A program made the position numbers and the translations under genes. This document shows positions 44,524 through 56,174 of a stretch of DNA of 64,000 nt, piece after piece. Origin of the DNA: Prosopocoilus inquinatus. Lineage: Eukaryota; Arthropoda; Insecta; Coleoptera; Lucanidae. Location: the NCBI GenBank assembly GCA_036172665.1, contig CM069877.1, positions 15,766,001-15,830,000 of the forward strand, in the 5' to 3' direction. A model generated the notes under the pieces. That model ran no database searches and had not been told where the DNA came from. It saw only the letters and a list, made by a program, of their open reading frames with translations. Numbering within the stretch: position 1 is the first letter of the stretch; each line of letters opens with the position of its first letter.

Positions 44524-47223
44524 GTGATTGGTATATCTGAAACTTGGTTAACGCCTGAAGTTGAAGATTCCTTAGTCTCTATCAAAGGCTATTACTTAGT
44601 CAGGTGTGACAAAAGTGATGGCAGACGAGGTGGCGGTGTTTGTCTTTATATCAAAAATAAGTATACATTCAAATTAGCACATTCGGAATACACTTTATTC
44701 ATCGAACATTTATGGATTAATTTAAATATATCGAACATTAACTTAATAATTGGCGTCATTTATAGACCACCTAACACAAACGTTGTTAATTCCTTGAATG
44801 TCATTGAAGACGTTTTGAGTAACTACATCGTTTCTTTTGCTGATATTATTTGCATCGGCGATTTCAATATAAATCTTTTAGACGATACTAGTACTTCAAC
44901 TCAACACTTAAATAACTTAACTGACTCTTTAGGTTTAACCCAGGTCATTAAAGAACCTACTCGAATTAATAATTCTAATTCTACTTTAATTGATTTATTA
45001 ATAACGACTATTAACGAAAATAATATAACTTCCGACGTATGCGATATGGGCGAATTTTCCGACCACTTTTTAATTTACGCTTACTTCAAACTTATTTCAA
45101 TTTCTAACGATGCCGTTACACTTACCTATATAAATTTCAAAAATTTTGAATTGAATAACTTTATCACCGACTTGCGCTCTTTTCCATGGGATTCTATCTA
45201 CGATTTTGACAATATCAATGATATAATAGGCTGTTTTAATTATAATATTACAATTCTTTTTGATACTCATGCTCCTTTCAAAACAAGCACGTTCCGTAAA
45301 TCTCTCGCACCCTGGCTCACTGACAATATCAGGCTTTTAATATCGCTTCGAGATGCACAACTCAAGAAAGCTAAACGTACTGGTACTAAACATCATTTGG
45401 ATTATTATAAAATATTACGAAATTTTACTACATCCGCCATTCGAAGAGAGAAAAAAGCCTGTATTGAATTTAGTCACCGTAACAATTCACCCAGTAGATT
45501 TTGGAAAGATCTTGAAGACTTGCGCATTTTCAGGAAAAATAATAAAATTGACATACCAGCTCATTTAAGTAATGTAAACGAAATAAATTTTCACTTTCGG
45601 AATGTGTCAATTCTAAATCCTAAGGCAGATTTAATTACGTATTACTTGCATAATAGAATCATTGATACTGAGAATCTATTTTCATTTCGTGCTGTTACTG
45701 AGGATGAAGTGTTTAATCACTTACAGCATATGAAGAGCGAGTTGAGTGGTTCAGATAATATTAGCCTTCGAATGTTAAATCTCTGTTGTCCACAGTTGAT
45801 TGTACATATTACTTACATTATTAATTTTTGTCTGTTGCTTGGGGAATTTCCAGAATGTTGGAAGGATGCCCTAGTTTTGCCTCTCCCGAAAACGAGTAAG
45901 CCTAATAATTTTAAAGACCTGAGACCTATCAGTCTCCTGCCAGTTTTATCAAAGCTGGTAGAGAAATGTGCTGAAGGTCAGATACGCTCACATTTATTCA
46001 AATTTAACATTTTACCCACTTTTCAGTCGGGCTTCAGGACGCTGATTATGGATGAAATCCTTACTGCTATCGATAATGGTAAGGTCACTGTGCTAGTACT
46101 GTTCGATTTTTCCAGAGCGTTTGATACTATAAATTATAATCTTTTACTTTCTATATTGCATTACATTGGCTTCAGTGCTCTTTCTATACTTTTTTTCAAA
46201 ATCTACTTATGCAATAGAAGCCAAAAAGTTATTCTAAACGGATATGTATCTAAAGCTCTCGAGCTCAAATCAGGAGTTGCACAAAGAAGCATTTTAGGTC
46301 CGTTACTGTATTCTATTTATACAAGCTTTGTTTTAATAAAATAAATGACTGTAAATGTCATTTGTATGCTGACGATACACAGCTGTATTACTCCTTTGAT
46401 CTTAAAGATATCGTTGCTGGTGTGAATCAGATTAATCAAGATTTGAATAACTTATGTACTTCCACCTCTGATCATGGTTTATCCATTAATCCAAATAAAT
46501 CGTGTGTATTAATTTTTGGGAGGAATAAATCCAGGATGGCTGCTTTAAATTTCATCAAAATTCATATTAATAATCAACTTTTGCCAGTTACAGATTGTGC
46601 TAGAAATTTAGGTCTTTTCATCGATGTAAAACTTCGTTTCAAACATCATGTATGAAAACTTGTGCAGAAAGCCTTTGGCAAACTAAAAATGCTCTACGGT
46701 AGCAAGGAAATACTTAATAAAATAATGCGCAATAAATTGTATAACACATTGGTCTTATCGCGGTTTAACCACTGTAATGTCGTCTAAGGCCCATGCTTAG
46801 ACAATACGGATGTCCGAAGAATTCAGCGCGTGCAAAATGCATGTCTTCGTTTCACATGCGGGCTGCGATACAGAGACCACCACATTTCTCATGTATTTCA
46901 GAGAGAAAGATGGTTAAACATGAGCTAGAGACATACACAGCATTGTGCTGTATTTTTTCAGAAAATTATTTTCACGAAAAAGCCTGGTTACCTGTACAGC
47001 AGACTATCTTAAAGAACAAACGTCCACAATGTCAATGTTAGAAGCAAGGGTATCCTAACACCGCCAGCTCATTGCACTTCCATGTTTCATAGGTCTTTTT
47101 CATATAATATCGTTCAATATTACAACATACCAGAAATACTGAAATCTTTAACGATTTTCTCATTTAAACAACATATGAAAGCGTTATTGTTAGGTAATCA
47201 GCGTTCAAATTTTCCTCACTAAC
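44524..47223 (+). pseudogene. retrotransposon ORF2: endonuclease and reverse transcriptase
   Basis: 606 codons are open to 46344. The AP-like endonuclease shows ISETWL, RRGGGVCLYI, GVIYRPPNT, IGDFNINLL and SDHFLI. The reverse transcriptase follows, with DLRPISLLPVLSKLVEK, FQSGFR, motif A LFDFSRAFDTI (catalytic Asp intact) and motif B GVAQRSILGPLLYS, where PQG is altered to AQR. A one-base shift near 46330 moves into the frame carrying motif C, YADDTQLYYSF. Stops at 46655, about 46785 and about 46918 follow. The C-terminal end (SFSYNIVQYYNIPEILKSL) stops at 47221. ORF2 normally nicks DNA and copies the element RNA; this copy cannot. Confidence 0.9.
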
Positions 47224-47524
47224 AATTTGGTACATTTGTCATTGTTACTTTTCCGGGCAACTGGAGATAACTATTACTATTTCTACAGTTTTGTTAGTAG
47301 AAGGATATTTTTGCTTACTTACAGATTATATTTAAAGCCGCCTGAATTAAACTTAATTTACAACTATTTTTTTTAACCAAGGGCTCCGAAGGCAGAGCAG
47401 CCCTATTTCTTTGGAAATTGCAGATTCGGAATCCTTTGGTCACCCTTTATCCAAATTATATACTTTGTTTGTTTATTTTACGTTATGAATGTGTTGTGAC
47501 CAATAAAGATTATTATTATTATTA

Positions 47525-47599
47525 AGAGACCATCTAGATCCGATAAAATAAACAAATTACAATAAAGACATAACTAAAGTTGATTCTTCTCCGATGAAA
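47525..47599. other. flank of the retrotransposon tail
   Basis: Short AT-rich spacer; nothing further seen. Confidence 0.4.
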
Positions 47600-47746
47600 A
47601 TTGTAAGTAAAATGTTTTTTAATCTAGAACTGGACAGAAATATGAATGAACAATCACTCAACGTTTCATTAATCGATAGCGAAACGTTGAGTGTTTTTGC
47701 ATTCATATTTCTGTCCGGTTCAAGATTAAAAGAAGATTTTACTGTT
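47600..47746. mobile_element. palindromic repeat family C, copy 2
   Basis: Arms of about 60 bp (AGTAAAATGTTTTTTAATCT at the left, its near-complement at the right) close on a core with ACTCAACGTTTC, ATTAATCGATAG and GAAACGTTGAGT. Shares CCGGTTCAAGATTAAAA with the copy at 6.7 kb. Confidence 0.65.
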
Positions 47747-48357
47747 AAAGGCATAGTCCATATTGTGGCCTGTTTACCTTTTTTTTATCAACCTATAAAG
47801 GGCTATACAGGTGCGAACGGTACTCAACTTTTTATGGGAGAGCAAAAGTCGAGGATTCAATAAATTAAATATTCCAATATGAAGCTGAACAAAACAGAAG
47901 TTATATTTTAACATAAATTTTGAAATTTGAGCGCCACCAAATTTTTTTTTATTATTAATAAAGGGATAACAAAAGAGCAAACAAAAGAAAATTTGGAAAC
48001 CCACCAAAAATGCAAAAATGTTGAATTGAAACGAAATAAATAGAAGAACGTCCAAAAATATAGAAATATATAATAATAAAGTTGTTAAACCAAAACATTA
48101 CGAATACGTTATTATAAATTGACAGTTTGATAAGTTGCACGATATTGAATTCAATTTCGTTTCACATTGATAATACATAGAAATACTTTTCTTTAAATGG
48201 TAGCCCTAAAGGCAAATTAATTCTCAACTGAGTAATTAAATATTAAATGACCAAAATATTATTAATTATGTTAAATATAAATTATTAGTAAAAATATGAA
48301 TTATTATGTAAACAAAGTACGTTAACTAAATCGTAACAAAACTTTACAATAGTAATA
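47747..48357. other. unassigned AT-rich sequence
   Basis: Open frames up to 93 codons on the minus strand are Phe/Leu-rich and compositional. No repeat partner recognised. Confidence 0.35.
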
Positions 48358-48593
48358 GCCGTTTGCACCAGGTCTAGTTAAAAATTAAACCAGGTTTAAC
48401 AGTAAACCCAGTTTGCGCCGCGGCTTAAACCATAGTTAAAAACTCGCTAAACCAACTCAATTTAATCCGCCGTCCGTGATGGTTTAACGTTGAGTTGGTT
48501 TAGCGACTTTTTAACTACGGTTTAAGCCGCAGTGCAAACTGGGTTTACTGTTAAACCTGGTTTAATTTTTAACTAGACATGGTGCAAACGGCC
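48358..48593. mobile_element. Harbinger-like MITE, long hairpin
   Basis: About 236 bp with near-perfect arms of about 110 bp. Ends GCCGTTTGCACCA and TGGTGCAAACGGC are followed inward by CTAGTTAAAAATTAAACC and its complement. ATA flanks both sides, compatible with a 3-bp target duplication. End sequence and 3-bp target are typical of PIF/Harbinger MITEs. No coding. Confidence 0.75.
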
Positions 48594-48645
48594 ATAAGTA
48601 GATTAATATTAAACCAAGAAAAATTGTTATGTAAATATTTAACAT

Positions 48646-48959
48646 ATAAAATAGCGACATCTTACTATCGCTTTTTGACCTAACATTGCAGTAGGATAGA
48701 CAAATTGAAGCGGGATTTGCTCCTATTTGTCTATCCTACTGCAATGTTAGGTCAAAAAGCGATAGTAAGATGTCGCTATTTTATATGTTCATCATTCTTA
48801 CATCGCATTTGCGAATAAATTGGGCAAGTCGTTTTTGGTCTGCAGTGGGAATGTCGAGCTACGTTTCTGCTGAAGAAGCCCCAAGCAGGGCTGAAACAGC
48901 TGTCCAGAGGCTGCTCGAGGTTCTCACTGCAATCAAAAACGATTTGCACAAAATTTTTT
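48646..48959 (-). mobile_element. foldback family FB-1, copy III
   Basis: Flanked by a 15-bp duplication, GTAAATATTTAACAT (48631-48645) and GTAAATATTTAAGAT (48960-48974), one mismatch. It starts with the L end (ATAAAATAGCGACATCTTAC). The first 60 bp are repeated as an exact inverted copy at 48725-48784. It ends with the R end (CGATTTGCACAAAATTTTTT). The duplicated end is thus the opposite one from copy I. An 80-codon frame over the R part is shared with copy I only because the DNA is shared. Confidence 0.8.
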
Positions 48960-48974
48960 GTAAATATTTAAGAT

Positions 48975-51324
48975 ATTTTATATGTGATGAAATCCTGAAG
49001 GGTATTGAATAAATTTATTTACTTACTTAAATATATCCGGGTAAAATAAAAGAAGAATTTGACCTGCTACTGTCGATCCACACCGTTGCCAGAAGTTCCT
49101 GTGTTTTTTTTTTTAGCTCATCATAGCCCATACGGCGATCGAACATGCTTCGTGAAGGAGGCGACAGCAAGGTAAAGATTTCTTAGCTATTTCATTGATT
49201 GATATGTTATGAACGACGGAGGAATTTCAGCACTTGGCCAACGGACGATTTCGACTGAAGTAATTAATTTAAGGAAAGGTAAAACCTCCCTCGGATTTTC
49301 CTAAGAAAAATTTCCATTAGTGCTGTGGCACGAGCTTCCGGTAGCAACACAATGTTTTTGCAAAAATCCAACGAAAAGGAAAGAAATATTGAAATTAACT
49401 TACCCCTTTATGTTTATGGGGAAACAAAAGACATTATTAAACGTGAAATTAACTTGGATGACCAAGAAAATGGTAATTAAATGTTAATTTTTAAATAAAT
49501 ACTTAAACAACCACCATATTGGCTAGGATTCAAAACGGCAACTGCCCCTCGAAGTTTGAAATCGTCGACCAATCCCACCGCTCAGCTTAATCCGACCAAT
49601 GAGGTGTGAGAGGGTAAGTTCAGACACGTAAGGCCGTTTGACGAAGAACTTCGAATGCAGCCCAATGATACAGTACTGCCAATTCTATAAATCAATGTGA
49701 ACGAAAATAAACAGATAAATAAATTACAATGTAAATTGTTGCAACATTCGTTTAAAGTGGTAAATGACAAAATCAAAATACAAAGAGACAAACAACATGT
49801 AATCATATATGTAAACTCGTCCAATAACAACTGCGAAGTTAGTCACACAAAAGTAAACAACATCAGTTTAACCTTAAAATCAATACAATCGATTTAGTGC
49901 TGAAGCGTGAAACAGTGAGAAATTTTGCGAGGAGAATATTTTACGAGGTAAATAGCCATATTAATTTAATCATAATTTAACAATATACTGATGGGATGCT
50001 AAAAAAGATACAACAGATCCAAGATGCACATTTACAGACACCGTGTCATTTTAAATGTGACAATATAGCTGTTAAAGAGGTAGGTCCCTTAAACTTCGGT
50101 GGTAGCAGGGTGAACAACTTATCTACATGCCGCGGAGCTTGTGGATTCCCCTAATTCATTCACGGCATTAAAGATTCCGCGCTTATTGTCACGAACGAAC
50201 AACACGCGCGACTTAATTAAATAGAACACGAAAAGGCGAAACACATCCTCCACACGTTTAACGCTGAGTTCGCGAAGGGCGAACAAAACGAAACTCGACT
50301 AACATCCAAGCGTTGAACCTCGTACTCAGTCAAAACTAACCGCAATACAGAAGGATTAGTATTGTAGGCAGGGAGCACGGAATCTAAGTTTATGAAGAGC
50401 AAAAGAATATTCATGAAACTGCATGCTTCTATGGATTCTAGGAATCCGCAGCGATTTTCCAATTACAAAGGCGCACAGAGTAATTGCTCAGCAGATCGCG
50501 TAAAGTCGCGCGGGATCATCAGCACTCCCTGCTTATAATTAACAGATCGCCGCAGTGCACCTCACACAAAGTACATTACAGCTCCGAATCTCTGGTAATT
50601 CCAACGTCCTCCGGCGGGGCTTCCGTATTGATGCTCATATATTAATAACATGCGCAGCGGCCCGCTGAATTCGTTACAGAATTTAATATAGCCAAATCCG
50701 AAGCTGGCGGGAAGCGAAATATTTGCAGAGTGCCGGCCGTAAACGTAAATTGCTAATTTGACGCATGCCAATAACTGCGAAAGCTTTAATCAGGACGTTC
50801 CGTGCGGGCTATCGCCGATTCGGATTTAATTGCCAATATTTTCTCTGGAAATTAATTTTGCTTTTGAAAATATTCAAAATTTATTATTTTGGTAGACCTG
50901 AAACTCAACCGAACATCAATAAACTAGAATATGTTCTTAGTTTTTGTTTTCGTTTTTTTTTACCTATTCCATTCATTTCATACGTTCATACTTCCATCCC
51001 TCTATCCACCCAGTCATTCACAGATCCGTCAGTGTTGTCTTGGGTCAGCTCAGTGAAGAAGGTAGAGCTCGCGGAAAAACGCCAGGGTGAACAAGTACCA
51101 CGCTGATAGGGCATTATATTGTTAAAAAAATGAATTAAAAGAAAACACAAGCCACCACTTTTTATCAATAATAGTTACTTATTGTATAAGTGTTTTAGAT
51201 AGCGTTTTATTCACGCAAAAAAGTTTAATTTTCTTAAATGGATAAAACACGAAGGCAATACAACATTTTATCCATAATCACGGTCATTTAGAATCAGATT
51301 TCATCAAAAAATGATTTGACATTT
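48975..51324. other. unassigned region, mostly unique
   Basis: No recognisable protein domain. A 43-codon frame at about 49350-49480 (MFLQKSNEKERN start) and a 66-codon frame at 49697-49897 have more even amino-acid use than most here but no known match. A GC-richer stretch at 50480-50840 lacks transposon ends. Could include host regulatory DNA. Confidence 0.35.
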
Positions 51325-51707
51325 TAATAATAATAATAATAATAAATCACTTATTGTCGTTAAATCTTATAAAAAGATATAGATATTGCCAGAAAAGAAA
51401 ATTAGGACAATTATAAAGAAACTTACTAAACATTGTACCGTTATCACATACATTAGTTTACCAAAAAAGAATCTTTCACGGAATAATAGCATTCCCGAAT
51501 AAGCCAACATTAAGTTACTCTTAAACAAAGCGAGAGAGGAAGCCTCTTTCAGCCTATTGGGAAGTTTATTGTAAATTCTAATAGCTGAGCAAAGAGGACT
51601 TTTTCTATGCATTTCTAGTCTGCATCTAGGCAAAAGCAAAGACGGCTGACGTATGCCGTAGTTTTCGTTTGCAGCGCTGGATTCAAAATTTTGTAGATTT
51701 TTACGAA
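51325..51707 (-). pseudogene. non-LTR retrotransposon relic, C-terminal end and tail
   Basis: Minus-strand frame ending YGIRQPSLLLPRCRLEMHRK and PLCSAIRIYNKLPNRLKEA, ALFKSNL. The IYNKLP motif marks the extreme C-terminus of Jockey/CR1-like reverse transcriptases. The (AAT)n tail is at 51329-51348. The upstream side is cut at 51708 by mariner 2. Confidence 0.75.
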
Positions 51708-51709
51708 TA

Positions 51710-52433
51710 CGTGGGCTGCTGGAAAAGTTTCTGGAAACGGTATGAAAAAACGCATATGAAATTTAGTAAACGGTATCATTGTTTTTTGAAGTATTCGCCT
51801 TTGAAATCAATATACTTTTGCATACGCTCGAACCAATTTTTTTTATCAATTTCTGCACGTTTTCCACTCTATAAATGGTGCTTCAGAAACCAATGTCCGG
51901 AATGTTTCCACCGCTGCTTCAGCCGACCAAAATCGCTCACCACGCATTTCATTTTTGATATTTGGGAACAAAAAGAAATCATTAGGTGATAAATTAGGTG
52001 AATATGGACAATGAATCATTAATTCAACATTTTTGTTGGACAAAAAATCAACTGTTTGACGGGCTGAGTGAGAGCTCGCGTTGTCATGATGAAGAATAAT
52101 TCGTCGATTTCGATTGTTTCTTCTTATTTGATCGATAACTTTCGGCAAACAAATTGTAGTATACCAATCAGCATTCACGGTTTTTCGATCCTCTAAAGCC
52201 ACGGTTGCTACATGTCCAGTTAAACCAATGCAATCAGTTGCTTCGCAGCACCACGTGAATGGACAACTTTTGTTGGTTTTGGTTCATTTTGAAATACCCA
52301 AACGATAGATTGTTGTTTACTTTCTGGCTCGTACGAATAGATCCACGTTTCGTCACCAGTAACGATGTTATAAACTAAATTTGGACGACCTCCATTGAAT
52401 TTCTTGGGCATTTCTTCGCACCATTCGACACTA
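51710..52433 (-). mobile_element. mariner element 2, 5'-truncated
   Basis: Left end CGTGGGCTGCTGGAAAAG matches mariner 1, with TA at 51708-51709. Homology to mariner 1 stops at about 52433, inside the transposase gene, so the other TIR is missing. It keeps about 40 bp that mariner 1 has lost. Inserted in the C-terminal coding of a retrotransposon relic. Confidence 0.85.
51846..52433 (-). pseudogene. mariner transposase, C-terminal part
   Basis: Reads VEWCEEMPKKFNGGRPNLVY, GDETWIYSYEPESKQQ (first catalytic Asp), then a frameshift near 52205. It continues with ALEDRKTVNADWY, HHDNASSH (second Asp), SPNLSPNDFFLF (third Asp in NDF; the earlier D of SPDL is changed to N) and SAEAAVETFRTL. The N-terminal DNA-binding part is gone. 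Confidence 0.85.
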
Positions 52434-55119
52434 ACTAACCAAAAACCTAATATGGGTGCCATATGAAAAACAAAAGTTAGCGTTAATAACTTGAAAACAA
52501 ATGACAATCGGAGGTTTCTGTTTGCATGAAAAACTTTGTCTTAAAAAAGTGTCTGAACAATGTAAAAGTTTAGAAGAGGTCACATCAGGTGTTATCGAGT
52601 TATTGAGGAATATTGAAATCGTCAAATTTTGGTTTTCTTAAATTATCTTAAAATTTTAAAAAGTTATGGTGAATTTGAAATGAGATTTGTTGCGAGCATT
52701 GAATTCTGCAAAACATTCCCCATTTAACCGTTGCTCTATGTCTTCTAATAACCGAGATGCCAATGGTGAGCATCGAAATCTGGACACAGTGTATATCAAA
52801 AACTTCGACAAGCACTTTGCGTTCTGAAACCGATGACAACTACAAGCTTGTTATTAATGGAAACGAATAATAAATAGATAAAATTTAAGATTTAAGATTG
52901 TACTTTTCATTTTTCAACTAGTGGATAAAGTGGTATTTTATGTGCTTCGCAAGTGAGGATAAAACTCCAATTATAATGTGATTATGGATAAACTAGTTTA
53001 ATTACTTAATTTAGCAAATAATACAACACTTATGTTGACTCTACTCGAGCAAGATGAATAATAAATCCGTTTTCGGATTCCGACTTGCACTTGCATAATT
53101 ACTTATGCCACCACGAATGAACTGCGCTGAAAATGCGTGAAATTATTTTTTAATTATCGCACTAATAGCTGCAGATTAAGTATTGCAAGTTGCAAGAGCA
53201 GAAATTATTCCTATTGTAAAAACGGAAAGCAAGAATTGGAGTATGATACGATGAAAAATTTAAATAAATTAGATTGTCTGTACACACAATAATCTATGGG
53301 TTCAAAATAAGTGATTGAATAACTTCGCTAGCTCTCAATCGAACTATTTTATTAATTGTTTACATTCCAACACAAAACACATGTTTTTATAAGGATTATA
53401 TTGAACCTGAATTTCTGCGTCGGCTTAAACCAATAAAGACATAAAAGCTCTCGCCTTGTGCAGACGTTTATTTCGTCGTTTATTCGAAGTTTTAATAAAG
53501 AAACAAATTTATTTTTGCTGTACAAATACAATAAACTTTAGTAATCAACATTGTAAGTTAATTATTGGCAATATACTCATTAATACGATGTAAAAATTTC
53601 CACTTTTTCGATCGCCTTTGGAGTGAATCTTTTATATTTAACTGTTAAAGTACGGATTAGCACAAAACTAATCATCAATTAATGCAACACGCACAGAATA
53701 TTGTAAACTATTAAGAACTTACCCAGTTAAAAAAATTATCTGCCTTTAAAATTAATAAAAACAACCGATACTTGACCTGCCTTAAATACAATATTTGTAC
53801 ATTAGGTCATGGTCTGCGCTTTTATAACTTTTTATGGCCTCGAATGTCAGAGAATAGTTGAAAACCAAGCTCCGCCGGAACATTTAAGCTGCATTCAGCG
53901 ACCCTCAAACAGTTTCTATGAAAAAGTAAAATAAATTTTGTCTGCGTTATTATTGATATCTAACCCATAGTTGTATAACAAATTTTGCTTCTTTTCTTGA
54001 CCACTATTTGTGGTTTCATTTAAAGACATAGGTTTAGAGACACGCTGTATGGAATAAAGAAATAACATATGTGACAACGATAGAACCTTAATTTGATTAA
54101 TCTTGCGTATTGAAGAGAAAATTATGATTACTTACGAATTTATTTTATTATTTTTATTGCTTTTTCGCAAAAAATAAATTTAATGCACCCAACGTTAAAG
54201 CGATTTTTTAAAAGTAAGTTGTAAAACTTATGATTAATTCATCAGCAATCTTTATTGCCGTTTGTAAAGTGTTCCGCAAAAAAAGTTGCTCAATTTTTTA
54301 TCGCTGCGATTGTTTATTGCCTGCAATGAAAATTGCGAACTGTAAAGCGGCCTTATTAATAGGAGCCTTGGGTTGTATGTTCAATTTTTAATAATTTAAA
54401 TGTTTTACCATTCTGTAGCATTTTTATCAACGAGCACGAGATGTTCAAGCAATTTGATAAATTCCAATCGGCCATGTCGGAATTTAGGTTTTTCCTAACG
54501 AATGGCCTTTTGAAGGCTTTTGGAAAGAACATTTTAAAGAAAGTATATAATAAGTAAGAAATCTAGATCAAAATGCATCAAATTATAAGAGAGATAGAAT
54601 CGAAATCTTCCGGAACACATTTTCTGGCCTCCGTCGCCCGCTCGTAGCGACTCGTTCCGCGAAAGGGGCGAATTATAATGAGCAAATAAAAGGAAACAGG
54701 CCATTAAAGCGGATAACGAAATACATGTCGAAAGGCAAATCTCTATCCGCCGTGATTTATTTATTCGCCGTAATTTCCTGGATTCGTGAAATTCGAACGC
54801 CGCCGCTGCCGCCGCCACCGCCATCTTCTTACATACATCAAAGTCGCGTGCGAAGAAAGGGAGATAGAGTGAAGATTTAACGCACTCACGTTGATATCAT
54901 GCCAGCGACACTCTCAGCGTTCGTCGGAAAAAAGGAAAACTGGGGTCATTGCCGTGAAATCCGAGAGGAATTTTATAAAATCAAATTTACGCGGGTTTCG
55001 GAAGTATATTGTTGAATCGAACCATCTTTACTAGCTTTTCATGGATTTTGTTACGGTTAATTTTGAGGATTAGCCATAATAAGGAGCGAAGTCAAACTAG
55101 GGAACACATTTATTAAATT
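52434..55119. other. unassigned AT-rich region
   Basis: No protein-like frame longer than about 95 codons and no closed inverted-repeat element. A (GCCGCC)n-like tract lies at 54800-54826. The block 54590-54960 is GC-richer. Unpaired Tc1-type ends occur near 52787 and 54030. Confidence 0.35.
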
Positions 55120-55506
55120 TGTAACGGACGCGGGTTGTTATTTTTCTTTAGAATTTTGGGGGTGGTCAGCCTTATACTTACTCGAAACTCTTGCACCCTG
55201 AATAAGCCGAAACCACCCCCGCGTCTTATAGAAAACCCAATCTGCTCTCTTGACCTACAGGCCACTGTGGAAAGCAATTTTCTTGTTCGGTAGCTAAAGT
55301 TTGAGAAATGGGCCAAAAATGTATTTTCGACGGTGTCTTTCCCGAAAAAGTCGAAACAGTTCCGTTTTAGTCCCTGTCAAATCTCTTTTTTGTCGTTGTT
55401 TCTCTACTTACGAAGATGTTCTCCTCGGACTTCTTGGAGAAGGAAAAGAGTGAGCTTAAAATTAATAAATAAAAGAGTTTAATAAATTTAACCAATCTAT
55501 TAAAAT
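55120..55506. repeat. LTR-like direct repeat TGTAACGG, copy 1
   Basis: 387 bp starting TGTAACGGACGCGGGTT and including TTTTGGGGGTGGTCAGCCTT, AAACCACCCCCGCGTCTTAT and TTCTTGTTCGGTAGCTAAAG. Nearly the same sequence recurs 668 bp downstream in the same orientation. The TGTAACGG start is common in Gypsy LTRs, but no primer-binding site or coding is visible. Confidence 0.7.
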
Positions 55507-55787
55507 AGAGAAAAATTAATGTGCATAGCATTCGCTGCGATGATTCATTTTCTAAACTCGACGCGTAAAACGATGAATCATATCAGAATTTTTCATGTCT
55601 CACCGACACTCGTTACAATATTCTTAATTTTACTACGTGTGTGAGTCTGATCTTACTTTGATTAGATTCATTTATTATAAGTCGACTTCTAAAGAATGTA
55701 AATGCAGATCTGAAGTGTTTTGGGAACGACGCTTTGTGCGGTTCCATACAACTCGGTGAAGATGGTTGGGTTCTCAATGAAAAACAT
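55507..55787. other. 281-bp spacer between the LTR-like repeats
   Basis: Contains GATGATTCAT and ATGAATCAT in inverted order (about 55540-55580). No primer-binding site or polypurine tract clear enough to call. Confidence 0.4.
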
Positions 55788-56174
55788 TGTAACGGACGCG
55801 GGTTATTTTTATTTATGTTTTGGGGGTGGTCAGCCTTATACTTACTCGAAACTCTTTCACCCTGAACAAGCCGAAACCGCCCCCGCGTCTTATAGAAAAT
55901 CCAACCTGCTCTCTTGACCCACGGGCCACTGTGGAAAGCAATTTTCTTGTTCGGTAGCTAAAGTTTGAGAAATGGGCCAAAAATGTACTTTCGACAGTGT
56001 CTTTCGCGAAAAAGTCGAAACATTGTCGTTTTAGTCCCTGCAGATTGTCAAATCTCTTTCTTGTCGTCGTCTCTCTCCTTACGAAGATGTTCTCTTCGGA
56101 CTTCTTGAAGAAGGTAAAGAGTGAACATAAAATTAAATTAAATAAGTTTGATAAATTTAACCAGTCTATTAAAA
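55788..56174. repeat. LTR-like direct repeat TGTAACGG, copy 2
   Basis: Matches 55120-55506 over its full 387 bp with scattered substitutions. The minus strand is open over 159 codons here, but the downstream part is AT-run driven; only the section shared with copy 1 is conserved, which the DNA repeat alone explains. Confidence 0.7.

Larger units (their letters stand above)
43694..47524 (+). mobile_element. non-LTR retrotransposon, nearly complete copy
   Basis: Order: ORF1 relic, ORF2 with endonuclease and reverse transcriptase, 3' untranslated region, AATAAAG near 47503 and a (ATT)n tail to 47524. This is the best-preserved retroelement in the window, about 3.8 kb, truncated in the first part of ORF1. 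Jockey/CR1-type by domain order and tail. Other relics in the window (A-F) have related proteins but are much shorter. Confidence 0.85.
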
